Below, one piece after another: positions 1 to 5,417 of a stretch of 7,782 nt of DNA. Made by a program: the position numbers and the translations under genes. Source of the stretch: Lachnospiraceae bacterium (lineage in GTDB: Bacteria > Bacillota > Clostridia > Lachnospirales > Lachnospiraceae). The stretch's first letter is position 1; every line of letters begins with the position of its first letter. Under the pieces are notes generated by a model that saw only the letters and a list, made by a program, of their open reading frames with translations, ran no database searches and was not told the DNA's origin. The stretch lies in assembly GCA_900772675.1 (NCBI GenBank), contig CAAGRM010000245.1, forward strand, positions 1 to 7,782, read 5' to 3'.

Positions 1-198
1 CACAGAAACTACAGAAACCGAAGAAGTAGCAGAAGTGGAAACGGCAGTAGAAGAACCTACAGCAGAACCTACGATCCGAACCGTGAGCCGAGCGCAATCA
101 GCTTCAACGAAGAAGCTACAAAAAAATGGCTGTCTAACGGCGCACAGCCGACAGAAATCGTTGCCAAACTTTTAAAACAGGCTGGTATCGAGAAATAA
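1..198 (+). CDS. rpsP: 30S ribosomal protein S16, 3' portion (5' side aberrant or cut by the window)
   Basis: S16 is a small structural protein of the 30S subunit body. In frame 1, from position 67 to the stop at 196-198, the translation is clearly the C-terminal half of S16: it starts TYDPNREPSAISFNEEA, continues through NGAQPTEIVAKLL and ends QAGIEK. Upstream of position 67 frame 1 stays open but reads as an Arg/Ser/Asn-rich string. The near-invariant block that should precede TYDP (roughly GRFIEEIG) is absent. So the S16 identity is sound only for 67-198; the first 66 bases are either from something else joined at this point or the product of a rearrangement. The gene sits immediately upstream of khpA, its normal neighbour. 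S16 is normally essential, so a truly broken copy would imply another intact copy elsewhere; an assembly or contig-edge artefact is my preferred explanation. Confidence 0.75.
   Translation, partial: HRNYRNRRSSRSGNGSRRTYSRTYDPNREPSAISFNEEATKKWLSNGAQPTEIVAKLLKQAGIEK
2..73 (+). other. Acidic low-complexity coding-like stretch abutting rpsP
   Basis: In frame 2, one frame off from S16, positions 2-73 translate as a run made only of Thr, Glu, Val, Ala and Pro (begins TETTETEEVAEVE, ends EEPTAEPT). It uses regular GAA/GTA/GCA/ACA codons like the real genes here. The octamer GAACCTAC occurs twice, at 53-60 and 65-72, the second copy lying exactly where recognisable S16 sequence begins. Such composition is typical of disordered acidic tails or linkers. 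I cannot name the parent protein. After position 73 the same frame loses this composition and stops at 170-172. Confidence 0.45.
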
Positions 199-219
199 TT
201 CATACGGGGGTATCTTGTA

Positions 220-450
220 ATGAAAGAACTTGTCGAAGTAATTGCAAAATCTCTGGTTGATAATCCATCTGAGGTAGTTGTGACAGAAACGGTCAGCGGT
301 GATGATCTTCTGCTGGAACTTAAAGTAGATCCGTCAGATATGGGAAAAGTCATTGGACGTCAGGGACGTATTGCGAAAGCAATCCGTACGGTTGTAAAAG
401 CAGCTTCCTCAAAGAGCGACAGAAAAGTAGTCGTAGAAATTTTACAGTAA
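220..450 (+). CDS. khpA: KH-domain RNA-binding protein KhpA (YlqC family)
   Basis: A 76-residue protein that is essentially one KH domain. The RNA-binding GxxG loop is visible as GRQG (about residues 47-50) in the context KVIGRQGRIAKAIR, followed by the helix and last strand of the fold (KVVVEILQ at the end). KhpA proteins bind RNA broadly, and in streptococci KhpA partners with KhpB/EloR and affects cell elongation; that role is known from the family and is not shown here. The start is the only ATG giving the usual family length, preceded by a G-rich ribosome binding site (GGGGG at 206-210). It follows rpsP by 21 bases and is closed by a strong terminator, so rpsP-khpA is likely a transcription unit, as in other Firmicutes. 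Confidence 0.93.
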   Translation: MKELVEVIAKSLVDNPSEVVVTETVSGDDLLLELKVDPSDMGKVIGRQGRIAKAIRTVVKAASSKSDRKVVVEILQ

Positions 451-459
451 TGTAATGCA

Positions 460-494
460 AAAAAGGAACCGACAGTATCTGCCGGTTCCTTTTT
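460..494 (+). terminator. Intrinsic terminator after khpA
   Basis: A hairpin with arms GGAACCG (465-471) and CGGTTCC (483-489), an inner CAG/CTG helix separated by one A-C mismatch, and a TAT loop. It is flanked by AAAAA on the left and TTTTT on the right, so the helix can lengthen and the right side gives a U tract. It begins nine bases after the khpA stop and separates khpA from rimM. The symmetric A/T flanks would let it work in both directions, though no gene converges here. Confidence 0.9.
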
Positions 495-504
495 CGAACA
501 TGGG

Positions 505-580
505 CCGGAGCGTATTTGGAAAAGACTTTTGCAGGCTGTGTGTCTCGGTTTGCAGAGATGTTTTTTCGGGCATGCTCCGG
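505..580 (+). promoter_or_regulatory. Structured leader candidate upstream of rimM (long-range inverted repeat)
   Basis: A perfect 7-base inverted repeat, CCGGAGC at 505-511 and GCTCCGG at 574-580, can extend by a G-U and a T-A pair and encloses about 58 bases. The right arm ends just before the rimM ribosome binding site (GAAAGGG, 584-590). Inside the loop are a small AAAA/TTTT hairpin (520-530), a TCTC/GAGA pair (543-558) and a directly repeated TTTGCAG (528-534 and 549-555). No convincing -35/-10 pair was found between the khpA terminator and rimM, so rimM may depend on read-through or a promoter I cannot recognise. A regulatory role is inference. Confidence 0.3.
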
Positions 581-598
581 ATAGAAAGGGTATTTAGG

Positions 599-1105
599 AT
601 GGAAGAATATTTGCAGATTGGTGTGATTACCACGACCCATGGCGTACGTGGGGAGGTAAAGGTATATCCGACAACAGACCCGGAGCGTTTTTTTTCTCTG
701 GAGCGTGTTTTTTTAGATACCGGAAAAGAAAAAAGAGAGCTTCATGTAGCTGGCGTGCGCTTTTTTAAACAGCTCGCCATTGTAAAATTCAAAGGAATTG
801 ACAATATCAATGATATCGAGCGGTACAAAGGATGCAGTCTCTATGTCACAAGGGAGGATGCTGTTCCACTGGAAGAGGATGAGTATTATATTGCGGATCT
901 GCAGGGCATGCAGATGTACACCGAGGATGGTGAACTGTTTGGTACCCTCCGCGACGTTATGGAGACAGGTGCGAACGATGTCTATATCGTAGATTCGAAA
1001 GACCACGGAGAGGTCCTGATCCCGGCGATCCACGACTGTGTTCTGGATGTGAACCTGGAGGAGCAGAAGATGGTGATTCACCTTCTTCCGGGCCTGCTTG
1101 ACTGA
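599..1105 (+). CDS. rimM: Ribosome maturation factor RimM
   Basis: 168 residues, the usual RimM length. RimM binds S19 in the head of the 30S subunit and is needed for efficient 16S rRNA processing and late 30S assembly. The N-terminal beta-barrel domain opens with YLQIGVITTTHGVRGEVKVY (residues 4-23), including the conserved GxxxxxHGxxGEVKV pattern; a linker leads to the C-terminal PRC-barrel domain (about residues 95-168), with YYIADLQG, ETGANDVY and EVLIPAI as landmarks. The frame is open further upstream to 455, but that part runs through the khpA terminator; the ATG at 599, with GAAAGGG at 584-590, gives the family N-terminus. The early part of the gene has several homopolymer runs: T8 at 688-695 and T7 at 708-714. 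It precedes trmD by 18 bases, the standard arrangement. Confidence 0.95.
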   Translation: MEEYLQIGVITTTHGVRGEVKVYPTTDPERFFSLERVFLDTGKEKRELHVAGVRFFKQLAIVKFKGIDNINDIERYKGCSLYVTREDAVPLEEDEYYIADLQGMQMYTEDGELFGTLRDVMETGANDVYIVDSKDHGEVLIPAIHDCVLDVNLEEQKMVIHLLPGLLD

Positions 1106-1123
1106 TAAAGAGAGTAAAAAATT

Positions 1124-2248
1124 ATGAAATATCATATTCTGACGCTGTTTCCGGAGATGATCGAACAGGGACTGCACACCAGTATCCTCGGAAGGGCCAT
1201 GAACAATGGCTTTATTTCCCTTGAAACGACAAATATCCGGGATTTCTCAGCAAATAAATTTAATCGTGTGGATGATTATCCGTACGGCGGCGGAGCCGGA
1301 ATGGTCATGGAGGCGGAGCCTGTGTTTCGCGCATATCAGTCGGTAGCCGAAAAAATCGGCAGAAAGCCGCGCACGGTGTATCTGACACCGCAAGGGAAGG
1401 TATTAAATCAGACCATGGTGGAGGAACTGGCCCTGGAGGAGGATCTTGTGTTGCTGTGCGGTCATTACGAAGGGATTGATGACCGCGTACTGCAGGAAGT
1501 TGTAACCGACTATATTTCCATTGGAGACTATGTTTTAACGGGCGGTGAGCTGGGTGCCATGGTGCTGGTGGATGCGGTATCGCGGTTTGTGCCGGGAGTC
1601 TTAAGTAATGAGGAATCCTCGCAGTTTGAGTCGCTGCAGGACAATCTGCTGGAATATCCGCATTATACAAGACCGGAGACGTGGCATGACAAAAAAGTTC
1701 CGGAGGTACTGCTTTCCGGCGATCACAAGAAGATTGAAATGTGGCGCCATGAGGCTTCCCTGGTACGGACAGCCGAGCGGCGGCCGGATCTTCTGGAAAA
1801 TGCGTTCCGGATTTTCTGTGCATGCAGGGAAAAAGACGGAGCATCTGCCTGGGCGCATGAACTTTTGGACGGAATGACACGTTATGGTGTAAGCCTTGAT
1901 CTTGGGCGGAAAAAGATTCGGAAACAGAAAAATATGTTTGATAAGCACGATCTGCTGATTTTACAGATTCCGGGAATGCTTGAGGAAGGGATGACTTCTC
2001 CCGGTGAGTATGTCCGCAATTTTACGGGAAAAGAGACACCTTTGGTATTTCTTTGCCCGGAAGGCTTTTCGGAAGCAGAGGAGAAGATGGAAGAACAGCT
2101 TGCCCAGAACGGTTTCCGTCTGGTAGCGCGGCTTACCGGGACTCCATCGTCCGATGCGCTGCAGCGGTTTTCCTTTTCGCTTCGCAGTCTTCTGTACAGC
2201 GGTGAGTGGAAAGTAAAAAAAATACTTGCATCTGCGGATGCATTATAG
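1124..2248 (+). CDS. trmD: tRNA (guanine-N1-)-methyltransferase TrmD with long C-terminal extension
   Basis: TrmD uses S-adenosylmethionine to make m1G37 next to the anticodon, preventing +1 frameshifting. The SPOUT catalytic part is clear: N-terminus MKYHILTLFPEM, YGGGAGMVM (54-62), LCGHYEGIDDRV (111-122), SIGDYVLTGGELGAMVLVD (132-150), SRFVPGVL (153-160), LLEYPHYTRP (175-184), VLLSGDH (195-201) and RRPDLL (219-224). These trefoil-knot segments form the cofactor site, and residue numbers coincide with E. coli TrmD. Arg154 is present, but position 169, Asp in E. coli and the proposed general base, is Glu here (FES, 168-170). The protein is 374 residues; typical TrmD is about 240-255, so from about 230 onward there is an extra domain of unknown function (LLILQIPG at 277-284, PLVFLCPEGF at 306-315) that looks like a small alpha/beta fold. 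The ribosome binding site is weak (AGAG). The rplS promoter lies within its last codons. Confidence 0.95.
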   Translation: MKYHILTLFPEMIEQGLHTSILGRAMNNGFISLETTNIRDFSANKFNRVDDYPYGGGAGMVMEAEPVFRAYQSVAEKIGRKPRTVYLTPQGKVLNQTMVEELALEEDLVLLCGHYEGIDDRVLQEVVTDYISIGDYVLTGGELGAMVLVDAVSRFVPGVLSNEESSQFESLQDNLLEYPHYTRPETWHDKKVPEVLLSGDHKKIEMWRHEASLVRTAERRPDLLENAFRIFCACREKDGASAWAHELLDGMTRYGVSLDLGRKKIRKQKNMFDKHDLLILQIPGMLEEGMTSPGEYVRNFTGKETPLVFLCPEGFSEAEEKMEEQLAQNGFRLVARLTGTPSSDALQRFSFSLRSLLYSGEWKVKKILASADAL

Positions 2249-2254
2249 TATAAT
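2226..2254 (+). promoter_or_regulatory. Sigma-A promoter for rplS, overlapping the 3' end of trmD
   Basis: A perfect -10 box TATAAT (2249-2254) starts directly after the trmD stop codon. A TTGCAT -35-like box (2226-2231) lies 17 bases upstream. The spacer and -35 contain a perfect 6-base-arm palindrome, TGCATC-TGCG-GATGCA (2227-2242). Initiation would be near 2261, giving L19 its own transcript as well as read-through from rimM-trmD. The -35 matches consensus only in its TTG, so the strength is uncertain; the palindrome could be an operator or chance. Confidence 0.7.
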
Positions 2255-2260
2255 ATGATT

Positions 2261-2335
2261 TGTTATGAGTAAAGAGATGGTCCTCTGTTGCAGGAAGGCA
2301 TTAAGAACATCCAGGGTAAAAAAGGAGATAAAGAA
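2261..2335 (+). promoter_or_regulatory. 5' leader of rplS, possible L19 autoregulatory leader
   Basis: About 75 untranslated bases lie between the predicted start of transcription and the rplS ATG. Mutually exclusive short helices are possible: AGAG/CTCT (2273-2286), TCCT/AGGA (2281-2284 with 2292-2295) enclosed by GATG/CATC (2276-2279 with 2308-2311), and TCCT with the AGGA of the Shine-Dalgarno region (2323-2326). L19 leaders upstream of rplS are an established RNA class in Bacilli; whether this one belongs to it is inference and the helices seen are short. Confidence 0.35.
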
Positions 2336-2683
2336 ATGAACGACATTATTAAGAAAATCGAAGATGCACAGTTAAAAGCAGAAGCACCGGAGTTCCGCGT
2401 TGGTGATACCGTTAAGGTTTACGGTAAAATCAAAGAGGGTAACCGTGAGCGTATTCAGGTATTCGAGGGCGTTGTCCTGAAAAGACAGGGTGGCGGAAGC
2501 AAAGAAACCTTTACAGTTCGTAAGAGCTCTAACGGTGTAGGCGTTGAGAAAACATGGCCGGTACATTCTCCGAACGTAGAGAAAGTAGAAGTAATCAGAC
2601 GTGGTAAAGTAAGACGTGCGAAACTGAACTACTTAAGAGACCGTGTTGGTAAAGCAGCGAAAGTAAAAGAGCTGGTAAAATAA
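2336..2683 (+). CDS. rplS: 50S ribosomal protein L19
   Basis: L19 lies at the interface of the 30S and 50S subunits and is a structural component of the large subunit. The 115-residue protein has the normal size and the full family signature: [14 protein letters not shown] at the N-terminus, [62 protein letters not shown], and the C-terminal [25 protein letters not shown]. The frame is open upstream to a TTG at 2288, but the ATG at 2336 has a strong AAAGGAG at 2321-2327 and matches the family start. Codon choice is strongly biased, as expected for a ribosomal protein. It has its own promoter upstream and a terminator 18 bases downstream, so it can be expressed apart from its neighbours. Confidence 0.97.
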   Translation: MNDIIKKIEDAQLKAEAPEFRVGDTVKVYGKIKEGNRERIQVFEGVVLKRQGGGSKETFTVRKSSNGVGVEKTWPVHSPNVEKVEVIRRGKVRRAKLNYLRDRVGKAAKVKELVK

Positions 2684-2701
2684 TAAGTCGTTAAAGGATG
2701 G

Positions 2702-2737
2702 CCGGAGGAACATGAGCAATTGTGTTTCTCCGGTTTT
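2702..2737 (+). terminator. Intrinsic terminator after rplS
   Basis: Arms CCGGAG (2702-2707) and CTCCGG (2728-2733) extend inward by GAACA/TGTTT (one G-U pair), giving 11 base pairs around a 10-base loop, followed by TTTT and then GTCTT. The U tract is short, so termination may be partial, which would let transcription continue into lepB; no separate lepB promoter is visible in the 20 bases after it. Confidence 0.75.
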
Positions 2738-2750
2738 GTCTTACGGAGAA
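2726..2750 (+). promoter_or_regulatory. Alternative hairpin that would mask the lepB ribosome binding site
   Basis: TTCTCCG (2726-2732), the 3' arm of the rplS terminator, is perfectly complementary over seven bases to CGGAGAA (2744-2750), which contains the lepB Shine-Dalgarno GGAG (2745-2748). The 11-base loop is GTTTTGTCTTA. The arm can pair with either partner but not both, so read-through transcripts could switch between an exposed and a masked lepB start. The complementarity is seen; a function is inference. Confidence 0.35.
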
Positions 2751-2757
2751 TTACACT

Positions 2758-3324
2758 ATGGGTATGAATACCAGATATGTAAAAGAATATTTTTATAAAA
2801 AGAAAATCCGATCCACCTTTGTCTGGATTCTGGAAATTATTGCGGCTATTCTTCTGGCAGCGATTTTTTCCTGGTTTTTCTGCCGGAGTGTTGTCGTACA
2901 GGAAGGCTCAATGGAACCGACACTGGTACCGGGGGAGCGTGTACTGATGGATTCCGCGCGGTACCGCTTAAGCTCTCCGAAACGGGGGGATATTATAGCG
3001 TTCCGCACCAGCGAAGATAAAAAAGCGAGCATCCATATCAAACGTGTGATTGCAGTGCCGGGAGAGACAGTACAGATCAAAGATGGCCAGATTCTGATCG
3101 ACGGAGAAGTTTACAAGGAAAAGGACGAATTTCCGGAGATCACAAATGCGGGGCTTGCTTCGGAATCCATCAAGGTCGGAAAGGGTCAGTATTTTGTACT
3201 TGGTGACAATCGGAACAACAGCGAGGACAGCCGTCACAACGGCATGGGGCTGGTGGATTCCGACCGGATTGTCGGAAAGCTCTGGTTTACGATTTCACCC
3301 TGGAAGAAAATTGGTTTCGTCTAA
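2758..3324 (+). CDS. lepB: Type I signal peptidase
   Basis: A membrane-anchored serine protease that cleaves signal peptides from exported proteins on the outer face of the membrane. The 188 residues fit the gram-positive family: a basic N-terminus (YKKKIR), one transmembrane helix at about 19-42, then the extracellular catalytic domain. The Ser/Lys dyad is visible as Ser51 in GSMEPTL (50-56) and Lys95 in HIKRVIAVPGE (93-103); the conserved box VLGDNRNNSEDSR is at 147-159. The frame is open to a GTG at 2722, but this lies in the rplS terminator; the ATG at 2758, nine bases after GGAG, is preferred, with an ATG at 2764 as a less likely alternative. It ends one base before an unused ATG and 27 bases before rbgA, indicating a shared transcript with the genes downstream. 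Clostridia often place lepB between rplS and rbgA. Confidence 0.94.
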   Translation: MGMNTRYVKEYFYKKKIRSTFVWILEIIAAILLAAIFSWFFCRSVVVQEGSMEPTLVPGERVLMDSARYRLSSPKRGDIIAFRTSEDKKASIHIKRVIAVPGETVQIKDGQILIDGEVYKEKDEFPEITNAGLASESIKVGKGQYFVLGDNRNNSEDSRHNGMGLVDSDRIVGKLWFTISPWKKIGFV

Positions 3325-3351
3325 ATGGAATCGCACGGAAGGAGAAAATGC

Positions 3352-4194
3352 ATGAATTATCAGTGGTACCCGGGTCACATGACGAAGGCCCGCAGACAGA
3401 TGCAGGAGGACTTAAAGCTGATCGACCTGATGATTGAGCTGGTCGATGCGAGAGTTCCTGCAGCAAGCCGCAACCCGGATATAGATGAACTTGGAAAGAA
3501 CAAAGCACGGCTGATTCTGCTGAATAAGTCGGATCTTGCCGATGAGCGCAGAAATGATGAGTGGATGGAGTATTTCAAAGGGAAAGGATATTCTGTCGTA
3601 AAAGTCAATTCCCGTTCCGGTGCAGGCATGAAAGCCATCAACAGTGCCGTACAGGAGGCTTGTAAAGAAAAAATTGAGAGGGACCGTAAACGCGGTATTT
3701 TAAACCGCCCGGTCCGCGCGATGGTAGTCGGTATTCCGAATGTCGGAAAATCAACCTTTATCAATGCGTATGCGGGCAGAGCCTGTGCAAAAACCGGAAA
3801 TAAACCGGGCGTCACAAAAGGAAAACAGTGGATCCGCTTAGGCAAACAGCTCGAACTTCTGGATACGCCCGGTATCCTGTGGCCGAAATTTGAGGATCAG
3901 CAGGTAGGCCTGCATCTTGCCCTGATCGGTTCCATCAACGATGAAATTCTGAACGTAGAGGAGCTGGCACTGTCTGCGATTGATTATCTGACAGCGGAGT
4001 ATCCGGGAACGCTCGAGAAACGGTTTGGCTTTGAAAACGTAACAGGACGTGTGGAAATTTTAAGCGAAATTGTCCGGGTGCGCGGCTGTCTGAAAAAAGG
4101 AAATGAGCTTGATTACGAAAAAGCCGCAAGATTACTGATGGACGATTTCCGGAGTGGAAAGCTTGGCAGAATTACACTGGAAAAACCGGAATGA
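3352..4194 (+). CDS. rbgA: Ribosome biogenesis GTPase RbgA (YlqF)
   Basis: A circularly permuted GTPase that acts in late 50S subunit assembly, promoting the step that incorporates L16 and other late proteins. The 280-residue protein starts with MNYQWYPGHMTKA; His9, reported as catalytically important in Bacillus subtilis RbgA, is present. The G motifs occur in permuted order: G4 LNKSD (57-61), then G1 GIPNVGKST (127-135), a G2-like PGVT (152-155) and G3 DTPG (171-174). The C-terminal region (about 200-280) corresponds to the helical RNA-binding domain. The ATG at 3325, next to the lepB stop, would add nine residues, but GGAAGGAG (3337-3344) is spaced seven bases from the ATG at 3352 and the family begins here. 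It is followed by rnhB, as in B. subtilis. Confidence 0.95.
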   Translation: MNYQWYPGHMTKARRQMQEDLKLIDLMIELVDARVPAASRNPDIDELGKNKARLILLNKSDLADERRNDEWMEYFKGKGYSVVKVNSRSGAGMKAINSAVQEACKEKIERDRKRGILNRPVRAMVVGIPNVGKSTFINAYAGRACAKTGNKPGVTKGKQWIRLGKQLELLDTPGILWPKFEDQQVGLHLALIGSINDEILNVEELALSAIDYLTAEYPGTLEKRFGFENVTGRVEILSEIVRVRGCLKKGNELDYEKAARLLMDDFRSGKLGRITLEKPE

Positions 4195-4240
4195 AGATAC
4201 TTTGGAACTATTTTGAACAATAAAAATGCGGAGAAAAACG

Positions 4241-5008
4241 ATGACAGAGAAAAAACAATCGATATCCGCCATACGGGAAATTTTTGCGGCAGCTTCGGAG
4301 ACGGAGCTGCCCGCCCTTTATCTGGAATATGGGGAGGATTCCCGTACCGGCGTACAGAATCTGATTCGAAAATATCGGAAACAGGAAGAAGCCCTGCAAA
4401 AAGAGCGGGAGCGCACAGAAAATATGAAGATCTACGAGCACAAGTACGAGGATCTTGGCTGGGTCTGCGGCATTGACGAGGTCGGGAGAGGTCCGCTGGC
4501 AGGTCCTGTTGTCGCAGGAGCAGTCATTCTGCCGCAAGACAGCAAAATCCTGTATCTGAACGATTCCAAACAGCTGACAGCGAAAAAGCGTGACGAATTA
4601 TATGACGTAATCATGCGGGAGGCAGTGGCAGTTGGCATCGGCTATGCATCTCCGGCGCGGATTGATGAGATCAACATTCTGCAGGCAACGTATGAGGCGA
4701 TGCGGGAAGCAATCAGCAAGCTTGCGGTAAAGCCGGATGTACTTTTGAATGATGCAGTCAAAATTCCAAAGGTAGAAATCCGTCAGGTGCCGATTATTAA
4801 GGGAGATGCGAAAAGCGTTTCTATTGCGGCAGCGAGTATTGTAGCAAAGGTAACAAGAGACCGTCTGATGGAAGAGTACGACAAGGTAATCCCGGGATAT
4901 GGCTTTGCATCGAATAAGGGATACGGTTCGGCGGAGCATATTGCCGCTCTGAAGGAGAACGGTCCGTCACCGATCCACAGGCAGTCGTTTATCGGACACT
5001 TTGTTTAA
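4241..5008 (+). CDS. rnhB: Ribonuclease HII
   Basis: RNase HII cuts the RNA strand of RNA-DNA hybrids and starts removal of single ribonucleotides misinserted in DNA. The catalytic acids are in place: Asp79 and Glu80 in GIDEVGRGPLAGPV (77-90), Asp171 in LLNDA and Asp189 in KGDAKS. The SIAAASIVAKVTRDR block (194-208) and the GYGSAEH segment (227-233) are also typical. The first 70 or so residues form the N-terminal extension common in Firmicutes RnhB, helical and charged, with GVQNLIRKYRKQEEALQKE probably a coiled helix. The ATG at 4226 is possible, but GGAG (4230-4233) is seven bases before the ATG at 4241, giving 255 residues. It follows rbgA with a 46-base gap. Confidence 0.94.
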   Translation: MTEKKQSISAIREIFAAASETELPALYLEYGEDSRTGVQNLIRKYRKQEEALQKERERTENMKIYEHKYEDLGWVCGIDEVGRGPLAGPVVAGAVILPQDSKILYLNDSKQLTAKKRDELYDVIMREAVAVGIGYASPARIDEINILQATYEAMREAISKLAVKPDVLLNDAVKIPKVEIRQVPIIKGDAKSVSIAAASIVAKVTRDRLMEEYDKVIPGYGFASNKGYGSAEHIAALKENGPSPIHRQSFIGHFV

Positions 5009-5054
5009 CAGTGCGTGAAGCACGCCCCAATAGAAAAAGGAGAAAATCCATCAT

Positions 5055-5417
5055 TTGAATCAGCGGGAAGTTGGAACAAAACAGGAAAGCCGTGCGGCCG
5101 AATATCTGGAAACACTGGGATATCAGATCCTGGAGCGGAATTTCCGATGCCGCTTCGGCGAGATTGATCTGATTGCAAAACAGGATAAGACATACGTTTT
5201 TATCGAGGTAAAATATCGAACCAGTCCCGCAGCCGGAGATCCGGCAGGCGCTGTGGACAGGAAAAAACAGAAGAAAATTTCAAAAACAGCAGATTATTAT
5301 CGTGTGCTCCGCCGGCTTCCTTCAGATCAGCCCTTCCGATTTGATGTTGTGGCGGAAACACCGGGAAAAATTCGCGTCTATACCAACGCATTCTATTATC
5401 AGGGAAGTGGATGGTAA
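5055..5417 (+). CDS. yraN: YraN family protein (UPF0102), predicted endonuclease-like fold, TTG start
   Basis: A 120-residue UPF0102 protein. The fold is predicted to be restriction-endonuclease-like; the D-ExK type site is visible as Glu36 and Asp38 in FGEIDLIA (34-41) and Glu51-Val-Lys53 in FIEVKYR (49-55), after the conserved ILERNFRCR. Substrate and cellular role are not established for the family; a role in DNA processing is inferred from the fold and from its usual place beside rnhB. The start is TTG at 5055: no ATG precedes the conserved region and the resulting N-terminus (MNQREVGTKQE) matches the family pattern. AAGGAG (5037-5042) lies 12 bases upstream, rather far. A short GCGTG/CACGC hairpin (5013-5025) sits in the 46-base gap after rnhB. 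The stop codon overlaps the first codons of the next reading frame. Confidence 0.9.
   Translation: MNQREVGTKQESRAAEYLETLGYQILERNFRCRFGEIDLIAKQDKTYVFIEVKYRTSPAAGDPAGAVDRKKQKKISKTADYYRVLRRLPSDQPFRFDVVAETPGKIRVYTNAFYYQGSGW

Noticed and set aside
455..598. Open frame extending rimM upstream by 48 codons
   Set aside because: It runs through the khpA terminator hairpin, has no family match, and the ATG at 599 has its own ribosome binding site and the RimM N-terminus.
1305..1880. 191-codon minus-strand frame opposite trmD
   Set aside because: It mirrors a strongly conserved coding region, has no ribosome binding site or promoter, and its Pro/His/Arg-rich product looks like antisense translation.
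2007..2060. Resemblance of SPGEYVRN in the TrmD tail to SIGDYVLT in the catalytic knot, hinting at an internal duplication
   Set aside because: The match is only a few residues and does not extend into the neighbouring GGEL or SRF motifs; chance is the simpler explanation.
2288..2335. TTG start adding 16 residues to L19
   Set aside because: The ATG at 2336 has a strong AAAGGAG and matches the L19 family start; the upstream bases are better explained as leader.
2712..2798. Short frame with GGAGG then ATG after rplS (28 codons)
   Set aside because: The supposed ribosome binding site is only three bases from the ATG, both lie inside the terminator stem, and the product has no recognisable features.
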